Positions 51,665 through 60,963 of a stretch of DNA of 64,000 nucleotides are shown one piece after another (within the stretch, counting starts at the first letter, position 1; every line of letters starts with the position of its first letter). Origin of the DNA: JBBQXK01 sp038251625 (GTDB lineage: Bacteria > Pseudomonadota > Alphaproteobacteria > Rhodobacterales > Rhodobacteraceae); NCBI GenBank assembly GCA_038251625.1, contig JBBSBE010000006.1, positions 1 through 64,000 on the forward strand, given 5' to 3'. Position numbers and translations under genes: made by a program. The notes beneath the pieces were generated by a model that saw only the letters and a list, made by a program, of their open reading frames with translations, was not told the DNA's origin and searched no databases.

Positions 51665-52903
51665 ATGAAACGCAACGTGTTGATCATTGGCGCTGGGGGC
51701 GTGGCGCAGGTTGTGGCGCATAAATGCGCAGCGGCCAATGACCGGCTGGGCGATCTGCACATCGCAAGCCGCACCGTCGCGAAAGCCGAGGCGATCATCG
51801 CGAGCGTTCATGACAAGGGGGCGATGAAGGCACCGGGCCCGTTTACGGCGCATCCGCTGAACGCGATGGACAGCGCCGCCGTGGCGGCCCTGATCCGCAA
51901 GACCGGCGCGCAGATCGTGATCAATGTGGGATCGAGCTTTGTCAACATGCCTGTCCTTGATGCCTGCATTGAAACGGGGGCGGCCTATCTGGACACCGCA
52001 ATCCACGAAGACGCAGCAAAAATCTGCGAAACCCCTCCTTGGTATGCCAACTACGAATGGAAGCGGCGCGCCGCCTGTGCGGCGGCAGGGGTAACGGCTG
52101 TGCTGGGCGTTGGGTTCGATCCCGGTGTCGTCAACGCCTATGCGCGTTTGGCTGAAGGGATGCTGGACCGAGTCGACAGCATCGACATCGTGGATATCAA
52201 CGCCGGATCGCACGGCCGCTGGTTCGCCACCAACTTCGACCCCGAGATCAATTTTCGCGAATTCACCGGAACCGTATGGTCCTGGCAGGGCGGGCAGTGG
52301 CAGGCCAACACGATGTTTGAGGTTGGCCGGGAATGGGATTTGCCCGTTGTCGGCAAGCAAAAGGCCTACCTCACCGGGCATGACGAGGTGCATTCCCTGT
52401 CAGCCCGCTACCCGAAAGCGGACGTGCGGTTCTGGATGGGCTTTGGCGATCACTACATCAACGTCTTCACGGTGCTGAAAAACCTCGGCCTTCTCAGCGA
52501 GGTGCCGGTGCGCACGGCGGAAGGGTTGGAGGTCGTGCCGCTGAAGGTGGTAAAGGCGGTGCTGCCCGATCCGGCAAGCCTGGCGCCGGACTATCAGGGC
52601 AAGACCTGCATCGGTGATCTGGTGCGGGGCACGAAGGATGGACAGCCCGCCGAAATGTTCATCTACAACGTGGCCGATCACGCCGAGGCCTTTGCCGAAG
52701 TGGGCAGTCAGGGGATCAGCTATACCGCCGGTGTGCCCCCGGTGGCGGCTGCCCTGCTGATTGCCAACGGTACCTGGGATCTGGGGCAGATGGCCAATGT
52801 AGAAGACCTGGATCCCGTGCCGTTCCTTTTGCTTCTGGGCGAGATGGGCTTGCCCACCCGCATCCGCGACGCCAGCGGGGACAGGCCGTTCACGGGCACC
52901 TGA
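51665..52903 (+). CDS. Carboxynorspermidine synthase (saccharopine dehydrogenase-like)
   Basis: 412 residues. N-terminal Rossmann nucleotide site LIIGAGGVAQVVAHKCAAAN, saccharopine-dehydrogenase family text GVGFDPGVVNAYARLAEGML and FGDHYINVFTVLKNLGLLSE, and the ending GLPTRIRDASGDRPFTGT. It condenses aspartate semialdehyde with putrescine or 1,3-diaminopropane to a carboxy-polyamine, and NspC removes the carboxyl group. AAGGAGG eight bases before ATG 51665 sets the start. The reaction pair makes this the spermidine route of the organism. Confidence 0.9.
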   Translation: MKRNVLIIGAGGVAQVVAHKCAAANDRLGDLHIASRTVAKAEAIIASVHDKGAMKAPGPFTAHPLNAMDSAAVAALIRKTGAQIVINVGSSFVNMPVLDACIETGAAYLDTAIHEDAAKICETPPWYANYEWKRRAACAAAGVTAVLGVGFDPGVVNAYARLAEGMLDRVDSIDIVDINAGSHGRWFATNFDPEINFREFTGTVWSWQGGQWQANTMFEVGREWDLPVVGKQKAYLTGHDEVHSLSARYPKADVRFWMGFGDHYINVFTVLKNLGLLSEVPVRTAEGLEVVPLKVVKAVLPDPASLAPDYQGKTCIGDLVRGTKDGQPAEMFIYNVADHAEAFAEVGSQGISYTAGVPPVAAALLIANGTWDLGQMANVEDLDPVPFLLLLGEMGLPTRIRDASGDRPFTGT

Positions 52904-52971
52904 TCGCTGTTTCAGGGCATTGGCAAATCCCCCGCGTGGCCCCATCTTTGCACAAAGCGATGGAGGATCAC

Positions 52972-53481
52972 ATGAGCGACAATCGGGAAACGGCGGTTCT
53001 GGCGGGTGGGTGCTTCTGGGGGATGCAGGATCTGATCCGCAAACTGCCCGGCGTAGTTTCGACGCGCGTTGGTTACACCGGCGGCGACGTGCCGAACGCC
53101 ACCTACCGCAACCACGGGACTCATGCCGAAGGGATCGAGATCGTGTTCGATCCCGCGCGCATCGGGTTTCGCGAACTGCTGGAGTTTTTCTTCCAGATCC
53201 ACGACCCGTCGACCCTGAACCGTCAGGGCAACGACATGGGGGTCAGCTATCGGTCGGGCATCTACTATACCTCGCCCGATCAGGAGCGCACGGCGCGGGA
53301 TACGATTGCGGATGTGGATGCCTCGGGTCTTTGGCCGGGCAAGGCGGTCACGGAAGTGAAACCGGCGGGCGATTTCTGGGAAGCGGAACCAGAGCATCAG
53401 GATTATCTGGAGCGTATCCCGCACGGCTATACCTGCCACCGGATCCGTCCGAACTGGCGTCTGCCAAAGCGGGCTGCCTGA
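52972..53481 (+). CDS. msrA: Peptide methionine sulfoxide reductase MsrA
   Basis: 169 residues. Repairs oxidised methionine (S form). The catalytic motif GGCFWGMQDLIRKLPG has the active cysteine at about residue 14; HDPSTLNRQGNDMGVSYRSG and HQDYLERIPHGYTCHRI are conserved family blocks. GGAGG five bases before ATG 52972 supports the start. It ends at a bidirectional hairpin facing the T6SS operon. Confidence 0.94.
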   Translation: MSDNRETAVLAGGCFWGMQDLIRKLPGVVSTRVGYTGGDVPNATYRNHGTHAEGIEIVFDPARIGFRELLEFFFQIHDPSTLNRQGNDMGVSYRSGIYYTSPDQERTARDTIADVDASGLWPGKAVTEVKPAGDFWEAEPEHQDYLERIPHGYTCHRIRPNWRLPKRAA

Positions 53482-53516
53482 ACGAAGCCAGCGTCGGTTC
53501 TGGAGACGACTTGAAC

Positions 53517-53547
53517 AAGGCCCGGGGGCGTTCAGCGCCCGGGCCTT
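53517..53547. terminator. Hairpin between msrA and the T6SS-end gene
   Basis: 10-bp stem AAGGCCCGGG/CCCGGGCCTT around an 11-base loop, placed between converging genes. The T run is weak on both sides, so it may act as a bidirectional terminator with moderate strength. Confidence 0.62.
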
Positions 53548-53563
53548 CCTGTGACGTGCCGCC

Positions 53564-54439
53564 TCAGATGATGCCGTCCGCGCGCCATTTCGTGATCATC
53601 TCACGGCTCACCTCGAAATGCATCGAGTCTTCCCGGCTGAACGCAGCGCCCCAAAACCAGCCTTCGGCCTGAAAGAAATCGGCAAGGATGGTCAGCCCCA
53701 ACTGCGTGCGCCCGTCACCCAGCGTATCAAGCACACCGTCGATGTTCAGATCCACCGCCAGCCCGAACGCATGGGTGGACACAGAGTTCTGCGACCCCCG
53801 GATACGGCGCACGCACAGGGCCCCTGCGGTTGAGATGCGCTCGTACAAGTCCGGATCGGCCGCTTCAATCTTCGCAAACACGCGCTTCAGCGAATCCACA
53901 GCCGGGCGTAGCATCGACACACGGATCGGCCCCACATCCTCGGTTACCAGCATGTCTTTCAGCTTGGGGTTCGTCATCGGCTCGCAGTCGTCCGACAGCA
54001 CCTCACGCGGGGGGCCAAAGCTTTCAAGCAGGAACGACGGGGAAGATACGCTGATCCCCTCGTTGATCTTGCGGCGCCCTGCGATCAGCACGACCTGCGC
54101 GTAGCTGTCGAGGATCTGGTTATCGCCCAGACGTTCGGGCAGATAATTCGGGTCCGATGGGTCAAGCCCGGCAGCACCGTCGCGCGGCAGGCTTTGAAGA
54201 CGCGAAAGCTCTTGCTCCACAAGACCAAGACGCTGTTGCAGATCTTCGACCTGCTGGCGCAGGATTTCGATATCGATGCGGGCACTGCTGTCGACCGCAC
54301 CGCCCTCGCCGCTGCCGGTCATCAAAGCACCGCCACCGCTACCGCCACCAATCAGCGAGGAAGATACAACCCACACCAACGGAGCGAAAAGAACGCCGAC
54401 GGCAATCACGATCGCAGGGATCAGGCGTTCGGGGGTCAA
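53564..54439 (-). CDS. Membrane-anchored M15-family peptidoglycan peptidase
   Basis: 291 residues. N-terminal membrane anchor (about residues 6-30, LIPAIVIAVGVLFAPLVWVV), then a Gly-rich stretch and a coiled coil (about 55-84, EILRQQVEDLQQRLGLVEQE), and a C-terminal M15 (D-Ala-D-Ala/L-Ala-D-Glu carboxypeptidase-type) domain. Zinc ligands are seen in SVSTHAFGLAVDLN (H223, D230) and EDSMHFEVS (H274), the classic SxHxxGxAxD and HFE motifs. Same strand as pppA, 72 bp after it, so it is probably the last gene of the T6SS operon. It could open the cell wall for the secretion machine; effector use is less likely because of the anchor. Confidence 0.82.
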   Translation of the reverse strand: MTPERLIPAIVIAVGVLFAPLVWVVSSSLIGGGSGGGALMTGSGEGGAVDSSARIDIEILRQQVEDLQQRLGLVEQELSRLQSLPRDGAAGLDPSDPNYLPERLGDNQILDSYAQVVLIAGRRKINEGISVSSPSFLLESFGPPREVLSDDCEPMTNPKLKDMLVTEDVGPIRVSMLRPAVDSLKRVFAKIEAADPDLYERISTAGALCVRRIRGSQNSVSTHAFGLAVDLNIDGVLDTLGDGRTQLGLTILADFFQAEGWFWGAAFSREDSMHFEVSREMITKWRADGII

Positions 54440-54511
54440 AGGACGGCTCCGCTGTGGATCATGACGATCATATCACGGTGTGACGCAAAGGAAACGGCCA
54501 TGCGCGGGCCC

Positions 54512-55234
54512 TCAGCGTGGCACGTCGACGACGATGATCGATACATTGTCACCCCCGCCGGAGCCCAGCGCATAGGTCAGCAGCGTTTCCGACACGGTTT
54601 CGATCGGGGCGTCGGTCAGCATCTTTTCCAGCGTCTTGAACCCGGCATATTTCGTCAGCCCGTCCGAGCACAACAGGAAGCGATCCCCAGGCAGCACCTC
54701 ACCACGCACCTTGTCCAGTTCCAGAACCTCACCCACACCCACGGCGCGCGTGATGGCGTTGGACTGCGGGTGGTGTTCGGCTTCATCCCAGGTCATCTCA
54801 CCCGCGGCCACGAATTCGCCCACCACGGAATGATCGGTCGTCAGCATTTCAATTGCGCCGTCGCGCAGTCGGTAAAGGCGGCTGTCGCCGGCCCAGAAGG
54901 CAACGAAATGTCCATCCGTCAGGATCAAGGCCACCACAGTTGCGCCCACGGTGCTATGAAACTTTTCCTCGGCCGCTTGCCGGATACGGTCATGCGCCTG
55001 CAGGATGGTCGCCCGCAGCGCCCGCATCAGATCGCCGGGCGGCAGGTCCGGCTGGATCATGGCGATGGTATCGACGATCGTCTGGCTCGCGAAATCGCCC
55101 GCCTCGTGCCCACCCATGCCGTCAGCCACCACCCAGATCAGTTGGTCGGGCAGCGAGAGGATCGAATCCTCGTTGATCTTGCGCACCCGGCCCACGTGGG
55201 TCGTGGCGCTGAAACGCGGATGCGGGGCGCTCAT
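54512..55234 (-). CDS. pppA: PP2C-type protein phosphatase PppA of T6SS
   Basis: 240 residues. Metal-dependent Ser/Thr phosphatase. All PP2C marks are present: VRKINEDSI, WVVADGMGGHEAGDFASQTI, FVAFWAGDSRLYRLRDGAIE, LLCSDGLTKYAG and GGGDNVSIIVVDVP. In T6SS threonine-phosphorylation pathways PppA reverses PpkA. It overlaps tagF by 4 bp. The start at ATG 55234, giving MSAPHPRFSATTHVGRVRKI, replaces a longer spurious frame. Its kinase partner is not in the window. Confidence 0.92.
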   Translation of the reverse strand: MSAPHPRFSATTHVGRVRKINEDSILSLPDQLIWVVADGMGGHEAGDFASQTIVDTIAMIQPDLPPGDLMRALRATILQAHDRIRQAAEEKFHSTVGATVVALILTDGHFVAFWAGDSRLYRLRDGAIEMLTTDHSVVGEFVAAGEMTWDEAEHHPQSNAITRAVGVGEVLELDKVRGEVLPGDRFLLCSDGLTKYAGFKTLEKMLTDAPIETVSETLLTYALGSGGGDNVSIIVVDVPR

Positions 55235-55911
55235 GCGTCCTCCATGCTGTGCCAGACCTGTGCAGTCATGTCGAAGAGGCCGGTCATCTGGCCGCCTGCA
55301 GGCAGCCCCTCGCAGACCATCAGACGCGTGACGCCATCCAGTTCGGCCGACCATATCGACGGCTTGCGGAAGCGCCGATCCAGAAAGCGCGCGGCGAGTT
55401 CGGCAGACAATCCCTCGCTTTGCGCACCCGTCAGAACAAGGCCGCCCTGCGCCTCGGTCAGCATGAAGGGGGGCGGGGGCACGGGCAGCGCCACATCCTG
55501 CAGCCGGGCCGTCAGATGATCGCGGGTAAAGCCGTCTTCAAGCGCGTCGAGCGCCACCTCTTCCAGCGCCGCCAATGCGGTGGCACCGGCAAAATGCGCA
55601 GCCAGTGGCGTGGCGCCATCGGGCAAGGGCGAGGCCAGCGTCAGCGGAAACTGGCGCCCGACGCGATCGACTGACATCATCATCACGCCGGTCATTGCCG
55701 CAGCCCCGGCAATCCCGGGGCTAAGCGTGAAGCGCCAAAGCGGGGCGGAGAAATAGCAATCTTGCCACCCTTCGCCCAGCGTGCTGCGCGCCGACAGCAT
55801 CCCCTCCTGCAACCAGCGATCCCACGGATCGACGAACCCTTGCGGCAGGTCGGCGCGGAAGAAATCCCCCAGCGCCGGCATCTTGCCAAAGGCTCCGAAC
55901 CGGGAGGCCAT
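55231..55911 (-). CDS. tagF: T6SS-associated protein TagF (ImpM)
   Basis: 226 residues. The start MASRFGAFGKMPALGDFFRA and FSAPLWRFTLSPGIAGAAAM, then GVMMMSVDRVGRQFPLTLAS, is the TagF/ImpM pattern. TagF represses T6SS assembly post-translationally. The ATG overlaps the tssM stop (TGATG). In Agrobacterium TagF and PppA are one fused protein; here they are separate overlapping genes. The C-terminal half is a less conserved extension (about residues 130-226). Confidence 0.9.
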   Translation of the reverse strand: MASRFGAFGKMPALGDFFRADLPQGFVDPWDRWLQEGMLSARSTLGEGWQDCYFSAPLWRFTLSPGIAGAAAMTGVMMMSVDRVGRQFPLTLASPLPDGATPLAAHFAGATALAALEEVALDALEDGFTRDHLTARLQDVALPVPPPPFMLTEAQGGLVLTGAQSEGLSAELAARFLDRRFRKPSIWSAELDGVTRLMVCEGLPAGGQMTGLFDMTAQVWHSMEDA

Positions 55912-58900
55912 CAGAAGGTCTTCGGACAAGAGAACTGCGCCAGTTCCTTCAACGCGAAGGGGCTGATCGCCGAACTTGTCTGCATTTCGAAGATCGCGAT
56001 GCGGCCTCCGATATTGAAGATCAGGCGCTTCTTGTCGCCCGAATTGGTGTTGCGCACCTCCGCGCTGTCCAAAAGGCGGAAGAACCCCCATGGCCCGTCG
56101 CGCTTCAGCGCGTTCTCGATGCCGGACGCCGCCGGTTCGATGGTCACACGGCCATAGCCCGCCTCGCCAGGCCAAGTCACGCCCGTGGGCGGGGGCTGGC
56201 CTTCGGTGGGGGTGAAGACCACGGCTTTGCCGTCCACCTCAAGCTTCACGGTCTTGGCCTCGGGCGACAGGGCGGTCGGGGTGATCTGGAACTGCACCTG
56301 CGGCGTCGGGCCCGTGGGGAAGAAAGCCGCCCGGATGGCAGCGGCATTCTGGAACTGCACCAGCACCGCGTCGGAAATCCCAAGATCGGCGTCGTTGACC
56401 TTCTTCCATACCCACGGTCGGGACTGCGTATCCACAAACTGCGCCATATTCTCGTTGAAGAACGCGTCGATCAGGCCGCCAGGTGCGAAAACGCGGGTAA
56501 AATCGGCGATGCCCACTTCTTCCCGCGCGCGGCGGTTGAACGGATAGCGGCCGTCCAGCGTTTGCGAACAGACCGGCAGGACTGTGCTTGTCCATTTGGC
56601 GTTCATCTGCGCGCGCGTCCCGTCTGCTGTGATCCCGGACGAGCCCACGGCCACCTGACTGACCCAGCGTTTCAGCGGCCCCTGGTCAATCTGGGACACC
56701 GCGAAGTTCAGCCGGAACAGCGGCGAATTTTCAGGGTCTGTCGGCACGTTGGCCACGCCGGAGAACGATATTTTGGACATCTCGCGGTTCACTTCCGCAA
56801 GGTTCAGCATCACGTCGTCAAGCTTTGATGCCTGCCCCTCCGGCCGCGCGACCAGATCCTGTAGCCAGACAAAACGCTCTTCAACCGGCGCACCGGGGGG
56901 CTTCGGCTTCGAGCCGCCACTGGTTTCCGCAGTCTGCAATGCGGCCAGGAATGCCTGTGCCTGCACGTTCAGCGTGGATTTCAGTTCCAGGTTGGCGACC
57001 GCACTCACGCCTTCACCCAGTGCAGCCGTGGGCACGAGGCTGCGATTCTCGGTCAGCCTTGTCTCGTCAGCGACGGCGTTCAGCACGTTGAAGATGGGCG
57101 AAGTGGACCCGGCAAGAATACCCGTGACATCCACCGCCTGTGCAATCGACTGCATCGGGATGATGTCGAGATCGCCGAGGATTCCCTCGTAACGCGCGAT
57201 ATAGTCGGAATAGTAGATATCCAGCACATCCCGCGCGATGGCCAGAAGCGCGGTTTCGGATTGCGCGGTGCTGGCCTTGTCGCCCAGAACCCAGCTTTCG
57301 CTCTGGATGCGCCGCGCCACGCCCAGCGCCTCGCCCAGAAACACTTCGTTGAAACCTGCGTAGGTGTAGATGCCGTCAATGCCTTCGTTCATCGGCTTGC
57401 CGGATGAGCGTACAAGAACGCGGCTGATCGCGGGGCCACCAATGTCGGTGAGGCGCCACTTGGGAAGTTCCAGCGCCCTGGGGCTGTTGACGATGCCGTT
57501 GTAGATGCGCATGGCCGGCTGCATCTGTGCCAGAAGCGTCTGCGCCTGTTCCACGAGGGGGCCGTTCAGACCGATCTGCTGCATCGGCTGGCTGAGCATC
57601 GCATCCAGATGCAGGGCCAAAAGGGCGCGGAAATTGTCATTCGCCGGGCCGGGATAGGCGTTGTTCCAGTCGCTCAGCATGTATTCCTTGACCAGCTCTA
57701 CGTTGAGCGGCCCCTGCTGACCCAGCATCAGATAGACCTTGAGCGCTTCGTAAAGCACCTCAGGCTCGTTCAGGCTGGATTGCATCTGTGCTTCCAGCCG
57801 CAACAAAAGCCGGGGCAGAAGGTGCTGGTTCAGACCCGCGCGATAGGCTTGCGCCGCGTTGGATCCGATCACCTCACCCTGGAAAAGACCGTAACCCAGT
57901 GATCCCGACGCGGGGATGTCACCCGCCAGCGGATTCATCGGCAGATCGCGCAGCACGCCCAGCGCGGGCAGCGTGGAAATCAGGTCCGTGTCGCCCACCG
58001 GGCTTTGCGGCACCACTGCGGCGGCTGCCTGATAATCCAGCAGTCTCTGCGCCGTTTCGGCGATAAGCTGGCGGTTGCCCACGAAGCTGCGCACCCAGAC
58101 CGTGCCCGCAGCGATGGCCACAAGAACCGTGGCCGCGATGGCCACCCGGCGGGTCCAGCGATAGCGCCGCTCAACCTTGTCATCGGCGGAAACAAGGCCC
58201 GCCTCCTTGAAGATTACCTGATCGAAAAGCCGGGTCAGAAAGAATGATCGCCCCGTGCCCCGTCCCGAACCGATGGCCTGACGCCCGATCCCGAAGGTGC
58301 GCGCCATGCCCATCATCAAGCGGTCGATGGGCGTGCCTTCTTGCGTACCCGAGGCGAAATAGACCCCGCGCAGCATGTGGCGATGCTCGAACTTGTTGTC
58401 CTGAAAAACCTCGGCCAGAAAATCCCGCGCAACCTGCCGGACGCTTGCCACCTGCCCCGGGAAACCTGCGATCAGACTGCGGCGCTGGTGATCGGTTTCC
58501 TGTTGCATCCGCTCCAGCGATTGGGTGTTGAGTTGGGTCAGAAGCGCCGAGAATTCATCGTCGAAAGCCGCAATCGGCGAATTGGTGGACTTCGGCTTCT
58601 CCAGCGGCAGCGTGAAGCCCCAGACCTGTTCCCGCGCTTCCTTGCCCAGATTGTCAAAGAACTCGGCGAAGCCCGCGATCAGGTCGGCCTTGGTGAAGAT
58701 CACGTAGACAGGGAAGCGTACCCCCAGCTTGTCGCGCAACTCGTGCAGGCGGCGGCGGATCGATTTGGCATGCGCGGCCTGCGTCACCTCGTCAGTCATG
58801 GAAAGGTCGCTCAGCGAAATCGCGATGATCGCGCCGTTGATCGGCTGGCGCTTTCGGTTCCGCTTGAGCAGCGTCAGAAAGTTCAGCCAGCCCTTGTTGT

Positions 58901-59489
58901 CGGATTCGACGTCGCTTTCCTGGGTCGTGTAACGACCCGCCGTATCGATCATCACGGCATTGTCGGTGAACCACCAGTCGCAGTTCCGCGTGCCGCCCAC
59001 ACCGCCGATTGAGGCTGAGCCGAACTCTTCCACCAACGGGAATTTCAGGCCGGAATTGACGATCGCAGTGGTTTTCCCGGCGCCGGGGGGGCCGATCATC
59101 ACGTACCACGGCAATTCATACAGGCTGCGCGAGCCAAGCTTCGATTTACGCAGTTGCGTCAGCGCGGTTTTCAGCTTCTTGCGCATTTCGTCCATCTCGG
59201 ACTTCACGCCGTCGTCTTCGTCGGGGTCTTCTGTCGAGGCGACGATATCCTCGTTCATCTTGCGGTCACGCCGCCGCCGCAACACCCAGATCAGCAGCAT
59301 CAGCAACAGCGTGACGCCGAAGATGCTGAAGATCCACACGATGCGAGACAGGATCTCTGCAAAGGGGTCCCATTCGCCGATGACAAGCGAGGGGCCAAGG
59401 AACCAGATACAAGCCGACAGTGCTACGGCGACGACAAAGAGGATGCCGTAGGCCGACCGAAAGAGCGGGAAGATATAGCGCCTTACCAT
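55911..59489 (-). CDS. tssM: T6SS membrane core protein TssM (IcmF)
   Basis: 1192 residues. TssM forms the envelope-spanning complex with TssL. Membrane segments at about 12-32, 50-70 and 449-470; between them a cytoplasmic P-loop domain with Walker A MIGPPGAGKTTAIVNSG (lysine about residue 139) and NPTase-like text CDWWFTDNAVMIDTAGRYTT. The large periplasmic remainder has the IcmF-C region (GPLKRWVSQVAVGSSGITAD and onward). Intact Walker A means ATP or GTP binding is possible. It overlaps tssL (TAATG) and tagF. Confidence 0.96.
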   Translation of the reverse strand: MVRRYIFPLFRSAYGILFVVAVALSACIWFLGPSLVIGEWDPFAEILSRIVWIFSIFGVTLLLMLLIWVLRRRRDRKMNEDIVASTEDPDEDDGVKSEMDEMRKKLKTALTQLRKSKLGSRSLYELPWYVMIGPPGAGKTTAIVNSGLKFPLVEEFGSASIGGVGGTRNCDWWFTDNAVMIDTAGRYTTQESDVESDNKGWLNFLTLLKRNRKRQPINGAIIAISLSDLSMTDEVTQAAHAKSIRRRLHELRDKLGVRFPVYVIFTKADLIAGFAEFFDNLGKEAREQVWGFTLPLEKPKSTNSPIAAFDDEFSALLTQLNTQSLERMQQETDHQRRSLIAGFPGQVASVRQVARDFLAEVFQDNKFEHRHMLRGVYFASGTQEGTPIDRLMMGMARTFGIGRQAIGSGRGTGRSFFLTRLFDQVIFKEAGLVSADDKVERRYRWTRRVAIAATVLVAIAAGTVWVRSFVGNRQLIAETAQRLLDYQAAAAVVPQSPVGDTDLISTLPALGVLRDLPMNPLAGDIPASGSLGYGLFQGEVIGSNAAQAYRAGLNQHLLPRLLLRLEAQMQSSLNEPEVLYEALKVYLMLGQQGPLNVELVKEYMLSDWNNAYPGPANDNFRALLALHLDAMLSQPMQQIGLNGPLVEQAQTLLAQMQPAMRIYNGIVNSPRALELPKWRLTDIGGPAISRVLVRSSGKPMNEGIDGIYTYAGFNEVFLGEALGVARRIQSESWVLGDKASTAQSETALLAIARDVLDIYYSDYIARYEGILGDLDIIPMQSIAQAVDVTGILAGSTSPIFNVLNAVADETRLTENRSLVPTAALGEGVSAVANLELKSTLNVQAQAFLAALQTAETSGGSKPKPPGAPVEERFVWLQDLVARPEGQASKLDDVMLNLAEVNREMSKISFSGVANVPTDPENSPLFRLNFAVSQIDQGPLKRWVSQVAVGSSGITADGTRAQMNAKWTSTVLPVCSQTLDGRYPFNRRAREEVGIADFTRVFAPGGLIDAFFNENMAQFVDTQSRPWVWKKVNDADLGISDAVLVQFQNAAAIRAAFFPTGPTPQVQFQITPTALSPEAKTVKLEVDGKAVVFTPTEGQPPPTGVTWPGEAGYGRVTIEPAASGIENALKRDGPWGFFRLLDSAEVRNTNSGDKKRLIFNIGGRIAIFEMQTSSAISPFALKELAQFSCPKTF

Positions 59490-60943
59490 TAGTTTTCCGC
59501 CTTCAGCAGCTTGATCTCAATCCGGCGATTCTCGGCCCTGCCATCCTTGGAATTGTTGAAGGCGCGGCCTTCCTCTGTGTTCGGGTCGCCGAGTTGTTCC
59601 TTGTCGGCACGACCTTCGGCCGACAGTCGCGCATTATCGTCCAGATGTTCAGACATCACTTTGCGCACCGAGTCCGCCCGGGCCAGCGACAGGTGCTGGT
59701 TCGACGGAAAGCGCGAGGTCTTGATCGGCACGTTGTCGGAATGGCCGACCACGATGATCTTGCCGGGCTGATCGTTCAGTGCCTTGGCCAGGCGGATGAT
59801 TTTTTCATCATACCCCTTGGTCAGCTTGTCCGAGCCAGAGCCGAACATTGCCTGCCCTTTCACCCGGATCGTCAGCGAATTGGCATCGCCGAAGACCTTG
59901 ACCAGACCTTCCTTGATCTCCGGCTCAAGAAAGCCCGAAACGATCTGTTCCTGCGTCGGTCCCGCCTCTGGCGGCGGGGGCGGGGGCGGCGGTGGGGGTG
60001 GCGCCGGACGTTCGAGCGTGGCCGGAATACCGGGATCAATGGCCGCCATCTGGCCCAGAAGCCGCTCTGAATTGGAGCCAAGAGCATAGCTTAGGCCACC
60101 GAACATCAGCCCGAGCAACGCCGCAGTAATACCAAGCGCAAGATAGACCGGCTTCCACGCGGACAGCGCTTTGTGCGGTTTTTCAAGCCCACGCCACCGT
60201 GGCGAAAGGTCCTGCTCGACCGGACCGCGCTGCGCGCGGATGATCCGGGCAAGCCCCATGCGGATCTGCAGATGCTTGTCCATGCCGCCGGGCTCGACGC
60301 GCAGACGCCCGTCAAAGCCAAGCGACAGGCACATGTACATGAATTCAAGAAGCTCGATGTTGTTCGGCGGATCCTTTTCCAGCCGTGCGAGCACGTCGTA
60401 AAAACGGTCGCCCCCTACGGTTTCCTTGTGGAACGTGCCGACCATGCTTTGCATGGCCCAACTCGACTGCTCGCCCCAGGGTGTGTTCAGCACCACGTCG
60501 TCAATGGTGGCACAGATGGCATAGCGCGCGACCTTGACCTGCTGCGGGTCGATACCAGCAGCGATGGCCTTGGATTCAAAGTTACGCACCTCGGCCACCA
60601 CGTTGCGGCGAAGCGTGTCCGGCTCCATGTGCTGGGCCCGGTTGCGGATACGGCTGATCAGGGCAAAGAGGGTGGCCCCGATGGCGTTTAGCCGGTTCAT
60701 CCCGGTCATGGCAAGCTGGATCGGCGATTCCTGCGTCTTGCCGATATCGGCGGCTGCCTCGACCCGCGCCGCCGCCTGCGGGATCCCGTAGCCTGCCTGT
60801 GGTGCAGGGGCCGCCGCAGGCGCCGCATAGGCCGGCACACCTGCGGGCGATGCCGCACCCCCGCCCCGGCGCCCACCCGGATTTGGCCGGATCACCGTCC
60901 GTTCGGAATCGTCGGGTTCGGCAAAGGGGTCGTTGTTAGACAT
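59489..60943 (-). CDS. tssL: T6SS membrane protein TssL with OmpA-type domain (IcmH/DotU)
   Basis: 484 residues. Cytoplasmic DotU-like N-terminal domain (about 60-260: QLAMTGMNRLNAIGATLFAL, VLNTPWGEQSSWAMQSMVG), one membrane segment near 270-295 (VYLALGITAALLGLMFGGLS), a Pro-rich linker and a C-terminal OmpA-like peptidoglycan-binding domain (IIVVGHSDNVPIKTSRFPSN, RAENRRIEIKLLKAEN). The N-terminal tail has ERTVIRPNPGGRR with Thr16, like the threonine phosphorylated by PpkA in Agrobacterium TssL and bound by the FHA protein. ATG 60943 has AAGGA seven bases upstream. Confidence 0.95.
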   Translation of the reverse strand: MSNNDPFAEPDDSERTVIRPNPGGRRGGGAASPAGVPAYAAPAAAPAPQAGYGIPQAAARVEAAADIGKTQESPIQLAMTGMNRLNAIGATLFALISRIRNRAQHMEPDTLRRNVVAEVRNFESKAIAAGIDPQQVKVARYAICATIDDVVLNTPWGEQSSWAMQSMVGTFHKETVGGDRFYDVLARLEKDPPNNIELLEFMYMCLSLGFDGRLRVEPGGMDKHLQIRMGLARIIRAQRGPVEQDLSPRWRGLEKPHKALSAWKPVYLALGITAALLGLMFGGLSYALGSNSERLLGQMAAIDPGIPATLERPAPPPPPPPPPPPEAGPTQEQIVSGFLEPEIKEGLVKVFGDANSLTIRVKGQAMFGSGSDKLTKGYDEKIIRLAKALNDQPGKIIVVGHSDNVPIKTSRFPSNQHLSLARADSVRKVMSEHLDDNARLSAEGRADKEQLGDPNTEEGRAFNNSKDGRAENRRIEIKLLKAEN

Positions 60944-60963
60944 GCACCAATCCTTCGTTCCGA

